Below, piece after piece: positions 34,310-45,984 of a stretch of DNA of 64,000 nt. Within the stretch, counting starts at the first letter, position 1; each line of letters starts with the position of its first letter. Under the pieces are notes generated by a model that had not been told where the DNA came from, did not search any database, and saw nothing but the letters and a program-made list of their open reading frames with translations. Location: the NCBI GenBank assembly GCA_036417435.1, contig CM070907.1:59070001-59134000 (forward strand), read 5' to 3'. The stretch comes from Inia geoffrensis. Lineage: Eukaryota; Chordata; Mammalia; Artiodactyla; Iniidae. Made by a program: the position numbers and the translations under genes.

Positions 34310-35510
34310 TCTGTAGGCAAAACTATGTCCTCCATATTATGTGCTGTATTTTACGAGCTAAGGACACAGCAATAGAGAAAAAAGGCAACAATTCTTGCCT
34401 TCACAGAACTCACATTCTAGTGGGAGAAATAGGATGCTAAACAATAAATACATACAATACATACATACAAAAAAGAAGATTATATGGAGGGTGGAATTTT
34501 AATTGTGATCTCTCAAAAAACTAATATTTTATTAAAGCTTCAAAAGATATGAGAGTATGAATCACTTGGGTATCTGGGAGAAGCACTTTCTAGACAGAGC
34601 AAATAACAAGTATGAAAGCCCTGAGACGAGGGTGTCCCAGGAAGAGATAAGAGCACTTTGACCTAAGGGGAGGGTAGTAAGAAATGATATACAAGAGAGC
34701 TTGTCAGTAGTTGTCAGGAACCTGGCTCAGCTCTTGTATGTGAGATAGGAAGTCATTAGAAGGTTTTGTGCAGAAGTCTAACAAAATCTCTCTGGATGCT
34801 GTGTAGAAAACAGACTGTGGGCAGCCAATGATAAAAGCAAAGAAGCCAGTTAGAATGCTATTAAAGTAATTCATGGGAAATGCTAGTTGTCTTGGACCAT
34901 AGAAGTAGCTATGAAAGTACTTAGAATAGGTTACATTTTTTAACATATTTTGAGGATAGAATTGATAGAATTTACTGAAGAAATAAATGTGGTATTTAAG
35001 AAAAAGATAATAGTCAAGAATGGCCTCAAGATTTTTGACCTGAGCAACTGGTAGAATGGAGAGCTGCTTACTGATTCTATAGGACAAACAGACTTTTGAG
35101 GGAATAGCGGGGTCTATTTTGGAGCATGTTAAAGCTGAATATATTAAAGATCAAGGTGGAAAAGACAACTAGGCAGTTGGATGTGTGTGTCTGAAGATTA
35201 AGAAGGAGGTCCAGGCTGGAAATACACATTTGGGATTTGTCATTGAATAGATGGTATATATACCCATAGGAGTAGGTTAGGTCACAGACAATGAGGGCAG
35301 AAAGAAAAGGAAAAAGTCCAGGGACTGAGTTCTGAGATATTCTAATATCTTAAGTTCAAGAAAATTGAGGAACGACCAGCGAAAGAGATTGTAACAGAGC
35401 ATCCGACGGTAGGAAAAATGAAGAGAAAACTTTCCCAGAAGTGAAGAAAGTGCTTTGGTAAGAAGAAAGGGATCAGCGATATCAAATTCTCCCAATGGGT
35501 TGAATAAACT
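34310..35510 (-). mobile_element. L2 LINE, long 3' half (about 1.2 kb)
   Basis: The longest L2 in the window. The right end is upstream in L2 and the left end is its 3' region ('cagaactcacattctagtgggagaa', 'ggctcagctcttgtatgtgag'). Blocks are collinear with L2 throughout, including the stretch encoding PVAQVKNLEAILDY and, further on, the ...SRxDYCNSLL-like region, now PMNYFNSILTG. Ancient, with many substitutions. Confidence 0.85.
34704..35087 (-). pseudogene. L2 ORF2 C-terminal remnant (127 open codons)
   Basis: This frame happens to remain open for 127 codons across the C-terminal part of the L2 reverse transcriptase. Recognisable blocks are LPVAQVKNLEAILD (family PVAQAKNLGVILD) at residues 12-25, NYFNSILTG (family DYCNSLLTG), and SVFYTASREILLDF (family SILHTAARVILL). 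The catalytic palm motifs lie upstream and are not in this frame. It is a fossil; the long frame is probably chance survival. Confidence 0.75.
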
Positions 35511-35789
35511 GAAGACTAAAGAATGAATTTGGTACTTTGAAGTTAGATGTTACCCCTGTTCTGTCATTTTATTTTATTTTAAAATTATCTTAGTGGTAGT
35601 CAAATGTTTTTTATATAAAGTTAAGATAATTTTGTTCAGTTCCCTTAAAAATCCTGTGGAGGCTCTTGAATCATAATGGGTTGTAAAATAATTAACATAG
35701 TGTATAATAATGAGTATACACACTAAGAGTGTGTTGGTAGATAAAGTAAGTCTGAGTAATGATCAAATTTTATTGCTTTGTGTTCCCCA
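35511..35789. other. No gene recognised
   Basis: AT-rich linker between L2 and a small L1 trace. Confidence 0.4.
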
Positions 35790-35990
35790 TATATTTTACA
35801 GCTTTATTCACACAGGTCCCATTTCTGTTTTTTACATTCATTCCCAAGTATTTTATAGAGTTTTTCACAATTGTATATACAGTTTTTTTTTATTTATAGC
35901 CAGTATTGTTGGCATAAGGAAGTGTACTAATTTTTGCATATGTATTTTTATTGTCAGTAGTTAGTGCATTGTCTTATTTACTAATATTTT
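35790..35990 (-). mobile_element. Short old L1 ORF2 fragment
   Basis: 'cattcccaagtattttatagagtttttcacaattgtatatac' resembles the antisense L1 ORF2 block 'attcctaggtattttattc...gcaattgtaaatgg', followed by 'gtattgttggcataaggaagtg'. Highly diverged. Confidence 0.5.
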
Positions 35991-38900
35991 AGTTGATATT
36001 GGGCACTGAAAAACAAAAACAGATCAAAGCTAGGGTCCCCGCTAGCTAAATCAGTTTATACAAAGCATGCTATAATCTCTAAATTTTAATTTCTTCTACT
36101 GTAAAATAGGGATATTTTCCCAAGTAGTGCTTAGTAAATTTATTCAGTGTGAATTTCTTCCTCTCTTTTGTCCTCCCATTTTCTTAGGGATTTCTATAGC
36201 TTCATTATCACCAACATTTTGATGTCAAATCTCTTAACTGAGGTCTTTTCAATGTAATGTTGGAAAGTTGTAGAAAAGTGAGTAATGAATACTTCAGAAA
36301 CTTGAACTCAAATCCCTTAGTATGGTGTTCAGTTTTTTTCCTTTTTATTATTTTTTCCCAGAGTATTTCTCTGACTCAGTGTTCTATCATTACCACTGAA
36401 GGTGTTCTAAAACTGAATATAATTTCCACACCACAAAACTCCTTTTCACTGAGATGTCCTACTTTCCCTTTCCTCCCCTTCCTGACTAAATCACTTTTAC
36501 TCCTTCCACTGTTGTTAAAAAATATTTCATCTAGATGCAAAGATAATAGATGTTCCTGGAATAATATAGGGACTAAAAAAATGTTTACAGAAGAAGGATC
36601 TGCCTTTCCTTGTTAAATAGGTAACTGATAGTTTTCATTTTTCTACTTGCTTAAAAAAAATCTAATCCCCCAGAAGCGTTTTCCACCCTCACAAATAAAA
36701 CTTCTAAAACAGCCAAATACCAAAGAAATCAACTGAATAAAGTTAAAATTTCAAGACTTGAATTCCAACTCACTTTGAATTTTTAGTAAATTTTTGCTAT
36801 GTTTATTTTTCTAATTTTCTATTCTGCCACTTAGTGAGTATACAGATTAATTTTGTTCTATAGCTACATTCATATAAATTTACTGGGGTAACTGGGAATA
36901 TTCTTACTTAGAGGTCATGGTCATTCATTTTGCTTGAATGAGGTCACCAGTGTCAATGAAACTGATGTAAGCAATTCCACTGAGCATTGTTTAATTTTGT
37001 TCTATGAACACAATGACTTTCATTGAGAAAAATAATTTCATAATCAATCATGTGAGGAATGGTTTTCTTATAAACATAAGACCCCTAAGAACATTCTGGA
37101 TTTTTTCAATTGTACCTAATCACTTAAGCTCAGTTCATTTTGTATCATTTCTTGGCACTAATTCTATGAATGGAATAAAGATATAGGATTTCATACTGCA
37201 TTTTAAAATTTGGCATGATGTGTGTCATTTGTTTACATTTTTGCAAATTTCTTTAATACATAGCTTCAATAAATACAGCTGAATTCTCATAACTGCTGCC
37301 ATATTAAATCTTTTGCAATATCACATGTCATATAACCTCTGGAAAATGTCCACCTTACAATCATGAGAGAACAATGGTGAAAAAGGCAAATATCACCTCA
37401 GTATTACTATGAAAATAGTTCTGAAACTGACGTATCCTCTGAAAGGGTCGTGGAGACCTACCATGCTCCCTGGACTACACTTTCAGAAAAGCTTTAAAAA
37501 TCAAGTCTATCCTGGTCATTCTATTGTACCCCTATAAGTGAGTTTAACTGCCCTCTAATAGGATTGCAGTATTCCATATCTTACATCTAAGATGCATAAT
37601 AAGCAATTGATGAAACACAAATGAGGCTAACTAGAGGTGTCTGAAATTTGAATTATTTTGCATTATGTCAGAAAGAAGTTTTAGTAAGGCAAAGAGTATC
37701 TCATTTTAAATAATTATAGGCTACGAAATATATGGCAGGGACTAGAAAGGATAGATTTTGGAGGCTTAAAGATGTGTCAAGACCTAGAGAAATTACTGGA
37801 AAAAAAAAGTTTTGTTTTCTGTTTCAGATTTTTTTTTTTTTTTTTTTGGCAAGACTTCGAATGACATAGTCAATCCTCTGTGTCAATCAGCACAATGAAA
37901 ACATTTTTCTAAGGTGCTTGAAACAAGAATGTACTCTATATAGTTAACTTAAGGATCTGTAAAACTGAGGAGAATGTTAGAGCCTGTAAGAGTTATATAG
38001 AGATTGTACATTGGACATGGGCCCGAATTACTGGCTGAAGTTGAATACAAGTATACATCCACGTACATTTTTCATTCCTCTTTCTCCAGTGGTTATAAGG
38101 GTATATGCTGACACAATGCTGCCTGCTGGCATCACTACCATAAAAAGAAATACAGTATCAAAGTAATAATACATTTGACCTCCTTGGTTAATATTCAAAG
38201 TGATGGTCAAGAAGGTTATAAGCAAACATCAGTTTTCTTTCACACCTCTTAGCTCATTCTGCAAATTAACAACATCATCTTGGGAGCATTCAAGACCCTG
38301 GATAATGAATGTTAACAGCAGTTCCTGTTGGCTGCATCTGAGGATGCATTTATTTTTCTCATTATCTTACACACAATCTTAAAGCTATTGTCTGCTACTG
38401 CTGCTCACTCAGGAAGCCAAAGAAAGTGCTAAAGATGTCAAGAGGCAATAAGCCTCATTTATTTTTATGGCCTTCATCAGCATTTTTTTTTCTTTTCTCT
38501 CTCTCACTTTTTTTTTTTTGACTTAAAGGCCTATAATAGAATCTGCTGATTAGAATCAGAGCCGTATCTAAGTATAGATATGAGAGACCTTTTCTGAAAG
38601 TGATGGGCTATGGAAGGGCACTTTGGCCATATGATACCTCTGGCAGATACTGATTCTAAGGTCAGTTATTAGGTATTTCTTCTTTCCTTCTTGGCTACAT
38701 TCTAGACATCTTACAATTGATTAACACTATTAACATTATGAAAGTGAGTAAATAAAAGACTTGGATGAATGAAAAATAATAAGTGGATTAAAATATTGTC
38801 AGCAGGGAGATTCAGGAAAATATTATATGCAAATAACTAGAAAGCAAATATACTATATCCCTGTAGCCATTAAAAGGTCATTTTTAATTTCTTTCCAGGT

Positions 38901-40558
38901 ATTATTAGAAAATAAAACGAAAGCAAATGATTACCATAAAGAAAGATACAATGAGATTAGAAATACAATTTTATATTGGAATGGAAACCTCTCTGAATTA
39001 GTTATGGACATACCTGGGCATGTAGGCTATAGGACTGGGATGAATTTATAGCTCATGGAAACTCTTTTCTGTAATAACTGAACATGCAACCAGGGACACA
39101 CATTGGAAGTCAATTTCTGAAGGAGAAACAAATCCAGATGTAGACAAAAAGTCTGAACTTGCTTGTCAATCTGAGAAGATAAATGGACAGAAGAAGGTAA
39201 GATACTAACTTCAAATTGATAGAGGGTAACAAAAAATCAAATCCTTTGGATCATCAATGTAGGTAGAAAAATGACAAGACTTGATGAATTCCTCAGGTAG
39301 GATGGAAGTTTGGGATCAACGATCTTTCAGGAAGGGATGATGGTGAAGGTGGATTTGAAGTATTTATATAGCACTTTATTTAGAACTGAGAAGACATTAA
39401 CTGTCTATATCAAAGCAAGTAGGTACTTGTGAATATTATTAACTACCAATTACATTCCCTTTCTTGTCACAATCACTCTTCCTATCATGAGTCCAGAATA
39501 AGTCAGAAACTGAGTAGGCATGATGCTAATGGTTTTGGGGTATTAGATATTTCTGATGGGGATGAGGTGGCAGTTGCTGAGGGGATAGGAGACAGGTGTT
39601 ACTGAGAAAGAAAAGAACTGACCAAATAAGAGTATTAATGGCTTCTTCAAGAATACATATCCCCACCCTTTGTTGGGGACATTTTCAAAACTCGATCTAT
39701 ACTACCACCATCTTTCTACTTCTGTACTGTGATTTGGCTACTTGATTCCAGCTGTTGTTAGCTGGTTTTTATCCATTATCAAACTATTCCAGGATGTTCT
39801 TAGTACCTATAGTCAGCTGCAGCTGAATTGTATTGCAGTTTGATCCTTTGTGTTCTAAACTATGTTGTTGATGTTCTAAGAGTCCCAGATATAAGGGATG
39901 GGAAATGAGAGTTGGTCCAGGAATGTGAGGAGCTCAACAGGGTTTACAGGCTTTCAAGATCAAAGGGGAAATCTTAAAGCTGAAGGCTTCAAATAACCAT
40001 CTTTATAAAAACCTATTGCAAAAAAAAAAAAAAAAAAAAACTCAAAAAAGAATTACAATAGGAGAATTACAGAAGCTTTTACAATACAGTTTCCATTCTA
40101 GTTCTTACTTAGACCCTTTCTCTGTACTAGTACAGTCAGAACATGCTTGCAGATTACAACTCCAAGGTCTTTATGACTGAAAGGCAAATGCAGAAAGTCA
40201 AGACAAAGACAATGGGAAAGGTATGTCTTCAAAACAAAATTAGTTATAAAACTCTTCAAACATACTTTACTTTTTAAGGCCTAGGTGTATAACATAAAGA
40301 AGTACATTAGGGAGAAGTCAGTCTTCTAACTCAGTTTATAGTCCTCAATGAGCTTTAAAATCCATGGGAATTCAGAATTTTTATGCTGGTTTTTTATAAT
40401 AATATAGCAGAATATTAAATGTTAAGAAATTTTTTATGGCTTCAGAAGCATATTGCTTGGATTATAATCAATTATTCACTGTGATAGATAAGAAAAATAA
40501 ACTAAGCGAAAAGAACTAGAAGTATTACCAGCCTACTATGTTTTACAAACTATACAAC

Positions 40559-40560
<2 letters not shown>
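35991..40560. other. Longest repeat-poor block (about 4.6 kb); no gene found
   Basis: No L1, L2, SINE, LTR or DNA transposon recognised. Only simple tracts: poly(T) at 37829-37847, a polypyrimidine run at 38483-38519 and poly(A) at about 40020-40040. Frames of 60-119 codons occur (for example 36257-36616, hydrophobic and Ser/Leu-rich) without domains, splice context or codon bias that I can judge. Poly(A) at 40020 has no obvious retrocopy body upstream. Confidence 0.5.

Positions 40561-40638
<78 letters not shown>
40561..40638. repeat. Compound (TA)n(CA)n microsatellite
   Basis: About 17 TA units (40562-40595) passing directly into about 21 CA units (to 40638). The TA part can form cruciforms and the CA part is Z-DNA-prone; that is general knowledge, not measured here. 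Confidence 0.97.
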
Positions 40639-40640
<2 letters not shown>

Positions 40641-40839
40641 GTATACAACTGGCCTATGAGGGAGGTATTGTAACACTAAACTTGGGAAAACAGATGTTAC
40701 AGAGGAGTTGGACCATTTGAATGAGACATTACCTGAATTGGAACAAGAACTCATTTTTTCTAATACTTCATCCACTGCCCTTGCCATTTTCCTGTTTACA
40801 TGTTTTTATTACTGTGATTATTGAAAGAAAAGTTGTGTC

Positions 40840-41335
40840 TAATATTTCTTTCTGCTCATATTTAAATCCTTGTTATATTTGGGTCAATTTTCTTTCTCCT
40901 CACAGTTTGAAATCTGCACACTTTGTAATCCTGTAAATTTAGTGTCATTTGGCATTTCTATTAATATGCCATTTACTCCATCATTCTAGATCTTTAATAA
41001 AAATGTTAAATAAGACCAGACCTAGCATTTGTTACTTTTTGTTTATAAGCCTTTCCTCGATTCTAATCTGACTGATTTTCTTGTCATCTAAGCTCATTTA
41101 AAACAAATTTGCAAGTAAAATATCATCAGACATAGTATCAGATATTTTGCTAATGCCTAAATATATCACATTTTCCCTCCTATCCATTAATTTTGAGAAT
41201 TTATCAAAGGAAGGAACTCAGCTTGTCTACCATGAATTTTCATTCATAAACTCCTGCTGTGCTAGGTCTATAAGCCCCTTTTAGTTGTTCTGAATTGTTC
41301 AACTAGTTTATAAAATAATTCTATCCACTCTTTTA
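40840..41335 (-). mobile_element. Ancient CR1/L3-type LINE fragment
   Basis: Read on the plus strand: 'tttagtgtcatttggcatttctattaatatgccatttactccatcattctagatctttaataaaaatgttaaataagacc', then later 'agacatagtatcagatattttgctaatgcc' and 'gagaatttatcaaaggaagg'. This collinear order fits the antisense CR1/L3 reverse-transcriptase region ('gtgtcatctgcaaatttgat...gccatc...catt-gataaaaatgttaaac'). Such copies predate placental mammals. Confidence 0.6.
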
Positions 41336-41689
41336 ATATGGAGAATTTCCCTCTAACATCATAGAAAAAAAAAAAAAACTGGGATTGGGGGTGGAAGCAG
41401 CACCATATCAGTATGTGAAATTTCTAAATAAAATATTAGACCTCAAAAAGAGAGGTCTTCTTCATCAAATACAGTGTAAGTTCTTGGTGGAACTCTGGTC
41501 TTTCAGTTCAAGTAACTGACTCTGTTATTATGGATTATGAAAGATCGTCGTCTGCGTAAATATTTATAAATCATATCTCCTATCAAGTCTGTATCTGTAA
41601 TAGTCTTCCAGCCTGAGTTCTCTCTGTGTTATTACTCTTGCCTAGGTTTAGACCTTTACCCTCGCTTAACTGGACTTTTCTGATAATTT

Positions 41690-42205
41690 CTAACCCGTCT
41701 CTTCGAAACTCTGATCATACCTCCTCAGCATCACCAGCTATCCTTCCAAAAAACATTGGTCACTTATGTCCCATTATTTCTCATTTTCTATAGTGTCAAG
41801 TTTAAACTCCTTAACAAGGCATACAAGGCCCTTTAAATATGTCTCAGATTCTCTCCTTGCACGTGGAGCTCCTCATTGTTTTCTAAGCTCGTTCTTTATT
41901 ATTTGATGCCTCTATGTGAACCCAGAATGCCCTTTCTTTTCCTTCTTCACCTGCTGAACTACACTTCATCCTCCATGACCTTACTCTTTGGCATCTCTAT
42001 GAAGTCTTTCACAACCCCCTCAGGCAGTCAGGAACATCTTTTGCATGTCACAGTATGTCACTAATTTTACTCCCACTTACTCCTCTCATTGTGCCATAAT
42101 TGTTCCTTAACAGATCTCTGAGCTCCTTTAAGAGAGACAGTTCTTCCTTATCATGCTTGCCCTATTTGCCAACAGAGACCATTAAAGATGTGAATTATTA
42201 TGCAA
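41690..42205 (+). mobile_element. L2 LINE 3' portion
   Basis: Sense L2 in order: 'tatagtgtcaagtttaaactccttaacaaggcatacaaggccctttaaatatg', 'tgaacccagaatgccctttc', 'ctcttt-ggcatctctatgaagtctttcacaaccccctcaggcag', 'gcacaattgttcc'-like block, 'gatctctgagctcctttaagagagacag'. Diverged; no intact frame. Confidence 0.82.
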
Positions 42206-42951
42206 ATGCTTTAAAATGTTTGAACATATAGTAGATTGCATTTAGAAAATGGACACTTCCCAGTACTGATGCCTTTTGTTCTCACAGTTCATTTCTACAT
42301 TTGCTACCCCAAGAGATACCAAATTGTCACCTCTATAAACACAGCACTGCTTACTTTGAATAGTGAAAACATTCTTACATAGCTTACAAAATCAAGCCCC
42401 AAAACTTTTGTGAGAGAAATTCTGTGCAATTTTTTTTTTTACCCTCTCTTCATCGGTAAAGGTGCTAGGATGCTTTACTCTTTTAAATTTGAATTTATTA
42501 TAATTTCCTTAATGAGAATCTAGCATATATTCCAAAGCTAATAGCTTTCCCTGGTACATCAGTGATCACTACCAAGTTTTCAAAATATTTTATTCTTTTT
42601 TTGTTCTAAACAGTCTCTTTTTGGTAGGATGATAAATTGATTTGTGTGATCTTCTTTCTCTGTCCAATCCTTCTTGACTCTAATGTCCTGGAGAAACTTA
42701 AGACTTCAGTCTGCAGGATCAGCCTTACTTAGTATATAAGTTATTCCTGAGCACGCCCTGTCCCACTAGTCACTGGTGCCTGAAATTTATTTTGCTGCTC
42801 ATAACTCAATACCTATTAGGGCTGATGTGAACATTTCTGATCTCCCCACACCCACAAATCTACAAAGAAATAGCTATTTCAAGTACACGGCATGGTCTTA
42901 TCTGGAACCAGAGTCAAATTCTGAGCCAATTTCCAGTTCTTATTTCTTGGG
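42206..42951. other. No gene recognised
   Basis: Non-coding with no identified repeat. The 84-codon frame at 42776-43030 overlaps the LTR that follows and is not a gene. Confidence 0.45.
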
Positions 42952-43310
42952 TGTTAACATAGACTGGATGTTTGCACCCTCCACCCAAATTCATATGTTG
43001 AAATCTAACCCTCAAGGAGATGGTATTTAGGGCCTTTGGGAGGTGACTGGACATAAGGGTAGGGCCCTTATATGTGGGATTAGTGTCCTTATAAAAAGGC
43101 CCCTAGAGAGTTCCCTAGTCCCTTCCACCATGTGAGGACACAAGAAGGAGGCTATTATGAACAAGGAAGCAGGCTCTCATGAGATACTGAATCTGTCAGC
43201 ACCTTGATCTTGAACTTCCCAGTCTTCAGAGCTGTGCGAAATAGATTTCTATTGCTTATAAGTCACCCAGTTTGTGAAATTTGTTATAACTTCCCAAACT
43301 AATTAAGACA
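42952..43310 (+). mobile_element. MaLR (MST-type) solo LTR
   Basis: A 359-bp LTR that starts TGTTAA and ends AAGACA, keeping the TG...CA ends of retroviral-type LTRs. Interior blocks: 'aattcatatgttgaaatctaaccc', 'ggcctttgggaggtgactggacataagg', 'ggattagtgtccttataaaaagg', 'ccttccaccatgtgaggacacaag', 'aagtcacccagtttgtg'. No internal region is present, so it is a solo LTR left by recombination. A TATA-like TTATAAAAA lies at about 43091. The 5-bp duplication is not clear. Confidence 0.88.
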
Positions 43311-43636
43311 GGGGGGGACTCAGTTTTCATATTTCTACTGACCAGACGGGTCTGATCCAAACAAGAGGGATCCTCCCCAACTGTCTGCTACTAATAAAGA
43401 CTTCCATTTAGGAATGGTATAACATCCATAAGGCCTCTCATATATATTATTGCATTCAGTTCATACAATTCAGTGAGAAAGGCAGAGTATCAAAAAGAAG
43501 CACCTAATTTTTCACTCATTTTCTAACTCAGTGGGAAATTGTCTATACTCAGTGCATTAGTGGTGATTTCTGGAATTAGTCTTACTGCCTAAACCTGATA
43601 ACCACTGTACTCTGGCTAAACTAGTCAGATCCCTGC
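43311..43636. other. No gene recognised; upstream flank of an L2
   Basis: Includes a G7 run at 43311. Some of the right part may be diverged L2 continuing into the copy beyond the SINE, but I cannot align it. Confidence 0.4.
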
Positions 43637-43645
43637 AAGTCATTC

Positions 43646-43850
43646 CTTTTTTTTTTTGCGGTACGCGGGCCTCTCACTGTTGTGGCCTCTCCCATTGCGG
43701 AGCACAGGCTCCGGACGCGCAGGCTCAGCGGCCATGGCTCACGGGCCCAGTTGCTCCGCGGCACGTGGGATCCTCCAGGACCGGGGCACAAACCCACGTC
43801 CCCTGCATTGGCAGGCGGACTCTCAACCACTGCACCACCAGGGAAGCCCT
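43646..43850 (-). mobile_element. CHR SINE (CHR-2-like) inserted into an L2
   Basis: The 5' end of the SINE is at 43850 (GGGCTTCCCTGGTGG read on the minus strand), the T-rich tail at 43646-43658. AAGTCATTC is repeated at 43637-43645 and 43853-43861, the target-site duplication. The duplicated word belongs to L2 coding sequence ('gaagtcattcttgacttctcc'), so the host is an L2. The overlapping ORFs are artefacts. Confidence 0.95.
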
Positions 43851-44625
43851 GGAAGTCATTCTTGACTTCTCCCTTTCCCTTTATGTACAATTAGTCACAA
43901 GATCATCAATTCTACCTCTAAAATATCCTTCATATCTGTCTGTCTTTCTCCTTTCTGATTCAAGCCACCAACATCTCTCCCCAGCCTCTACAAAATACGT
44001 CTCATCTCAGTCCTCCTTCACATCTCATCCTCTACAATTCTTTCTACACACTGCGATAGCCAGATTAATTTTTCTGAAATGCAAATCTGATATGTTACAT
44101 CTCCTTTTAAAACCATTCATTGGGTCCCCTTGTCCTTGGGATCAAACCCAAACTCCTTAACCAGGTATCATAGAACTTTTCCTCAATTTTACTTCTTTAA
44201 CATATCTTGAGACAATCTGTCTTTCTCTTATTTCAATCCTATTCCAGACATTCCAAAAACTATTTCAGTCTTTCACTTGTGCTTGTTTTCTCTCATCACT
44301 GGGTCTTCGTACATTATTTTCCCTTTATCTGAAATGTGCCTCTCTACATTCTTCTCCTTCTGGATATGTGCATACTTCTTGCTTTTTGGGGCTTATCTTA
44401 AAGAGTCTCCTTCCTCTGAAGCCAGCCCCGACCTCCTAGATTAGGTTTACTTACCACAGCAGTCTGCAGTGTCTCACATTTCACTGTATTCATTATTTAA
44501 TGGTTTATTCCCCACTAGATTGTACATGCTGGCAAGACAAGAGACTTTTGTCTTATTCACTGTTTGCTCCCCCATGCCTAACACATAGTGCTCCCTAAAT
44601 ACAGGTTGTTATTGAAAGACTTCTG
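43851..44625 (+). mobile_element. L2 LINE 3' portion, interrupted at its left by a SINE
   Basis: Collinear with L2 from the reverse-transcriptase C-terminus to the 3' end. The frame 43765-44160 reads EVILDFSLSL and later FFLHTAIARLIFLKCKSDM (family ILHTAARVILLKPKSDH). Further blocks: 'gtccttgggatcaaacccaaactccttaacc', 'ttttggggcttatcttaaag', 'cactagattgtacatgctggcaagac', 'cctaacacatagtgctccctaaatacag'. One of the better-preserved L2 3' ends here. Confidence 0.88.
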
Positions 44626-45374
44626 TCTTAATCTCCTTGGACGTCAGGTTCCCACATGGCTCATAGCTACCTCTCTTACATTCCAGAGTCTCGCATCTTC
44701 TCTGCTCTAGCTCCAAACAAAAGAAATATTAGTAATTCTCTTTGCTGTCCTGTAAAAAGGGAGAAGAATTTGGACAAAATGTTCATAAAATGCCTCTAAC
44801 ACTTTTTCCTCACAAGAATGATAGGCCAATTTCTGGCTAGTTGTGACTCATTCTGCAATTTTGTTTATCTGTCTTTATCTAAACTCTACAGAAAGATCTG
44901 TAGATCTTTCTGATAAATTACCCTGTCAAAACCTGAATGCAAAAGCTCTCTATCTATATATACTTTTTACCCTTTATTTAAGTAATAGTTTTTTTTTCCC
45001 TAACCTTGTAAGAGAAAAAACGTGAAAAACATATCAGGATTCTATTTTTCTTTTCCATGGGTACAATTCTCTCTCTGTTTCATTGTTATCATCAAATTTG
45101 CTATCAAATGAATAGTAAGGTGGGTTAGTGATTGGATAAATGAATATAAAGTGATTTTAGGTTTCTGAATTACAATTAAAGTTAAAGTGCCGTTTAACCA
45201 CACTGAATAGTTCTTGAAAGAGAACAAGGTATTTGAGTGTGAGGTAGAAATGAAATTACTCAACTGGTACCTAATTCTCAGACATTTTGCCTTAACTCTC
45301 TTGATAATAGCCCCATGCTTGCTGATCCCAACTCAGTTGCTTTGAGTTGAAGTTTCAGCTACTTTCTTTACTTT
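44626..45374. other. No gene recognised; holds a perfect 10-bp-arm inverted repeat
   Basis: Non-coding linker. CAGAAAGATC, TGTA, GATCTTTCTG form a perfect hairpin-capable palindrome at 44889-44912. No other signal. Confidence 0.5.
44889..44912. repeat. Perfect inverted repeat, 10-bp arms, 4-base loop
   Basis: Arms 44889-44898 and 44903-44912, loop TGTA. It is not followed by a T run and is not embedded in a known element. Confidence 0.9.
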
Positions 45375-45409
45375 CATAGGCATATTATTCTTTTTTTTTT
45401 TTTTTTTTT

Positions 45410-45602
45410 AATATTCTTATGCTTTATTGTGACTCCTCTTGATTTATTTGTGTTCAGTAAAATTTATATATTTCCAGAGGGAATTCATATTTAATCATGT
45501 TATATATCTACACTAACACTCAGTACTAATTTTCCATCTGGTGCCAAGAACAAATATTAGTACACATACATATAGAGGATTGTTCACATTTTAGAACTCG
45601 CA
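45410..45602 (-). other. Transduced 3' flank with its own poly(A) signal
   Basis: About 193 bp that does not belong to L1. On the minus strand AATAAA (complement of 45423-45428) lies about 14-18 bases before the second A-tail, the normal spacing for cleavage. The donor L1 must have been transcribed past its own weak signal into genomic DNA beside it, ending at this signal. The segment is a tag for the donor locus elsewhere in the genome. Confidence 0.9.
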
Positions 45603-45618
45603 TTTTTTTTTTTTTTTT

Positions 45619-45984
45619 AACATCTTTATTGGGTTAAAATTGCTCTACAATAGTGTGTCAGTTTCTACTTTATAACAAAGTGAATCAGTTATATATATAC
45701 AGACGTTCACATATTTCTTCCCTCTTGCGTCTCCCTCCTTCCTTCTCTCCCTATCCCACCCCTCCAGGCAGTCACAAAGCACCGAGCTGATATCCCTGTG
45801 CCAAGCGGCTGCTTCCCATTAGCTATTTACCTTACGTTTGTTAGTATATATATGTCCATGCCCCTCCCTCGCCCTCCCATAGCTCACCCCTCCCCCGCCC
45901 CATATCCTCAAGTCCGTTCTCCAGTAGGTCTGTGTCTTTATTCCTGTCTTACCCCTAGGTTCTTCATAACATTTTTTTTTTTTC
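45619..45984 (-). other. L1 3'UTR
   Basis: Between the ORF2 stop (45985) and the first A-tail. It contains the L1's own AATAAA (complement of about 45624-45629) right at its end and a C/T-rich segment (G/A-rich on the L1 sense strand). Identical in layout to 30796-31161. Confidence 0.9.

Noticed and set aside
36257..36616. 119-codon ORF in a repeat-poor block
   Set aside because: Hydrophobic, Ser/Leu-rich product without a recognisable family; length is within chance expectation for a 64-kb window.
37829..40040. Poly(T) at 37829 and poly(A) at 40020 as ends of a processed pseudogene
   Set aside because: No reading frame or matching duplications between or beside them; they look like independent homopolymer tracts.
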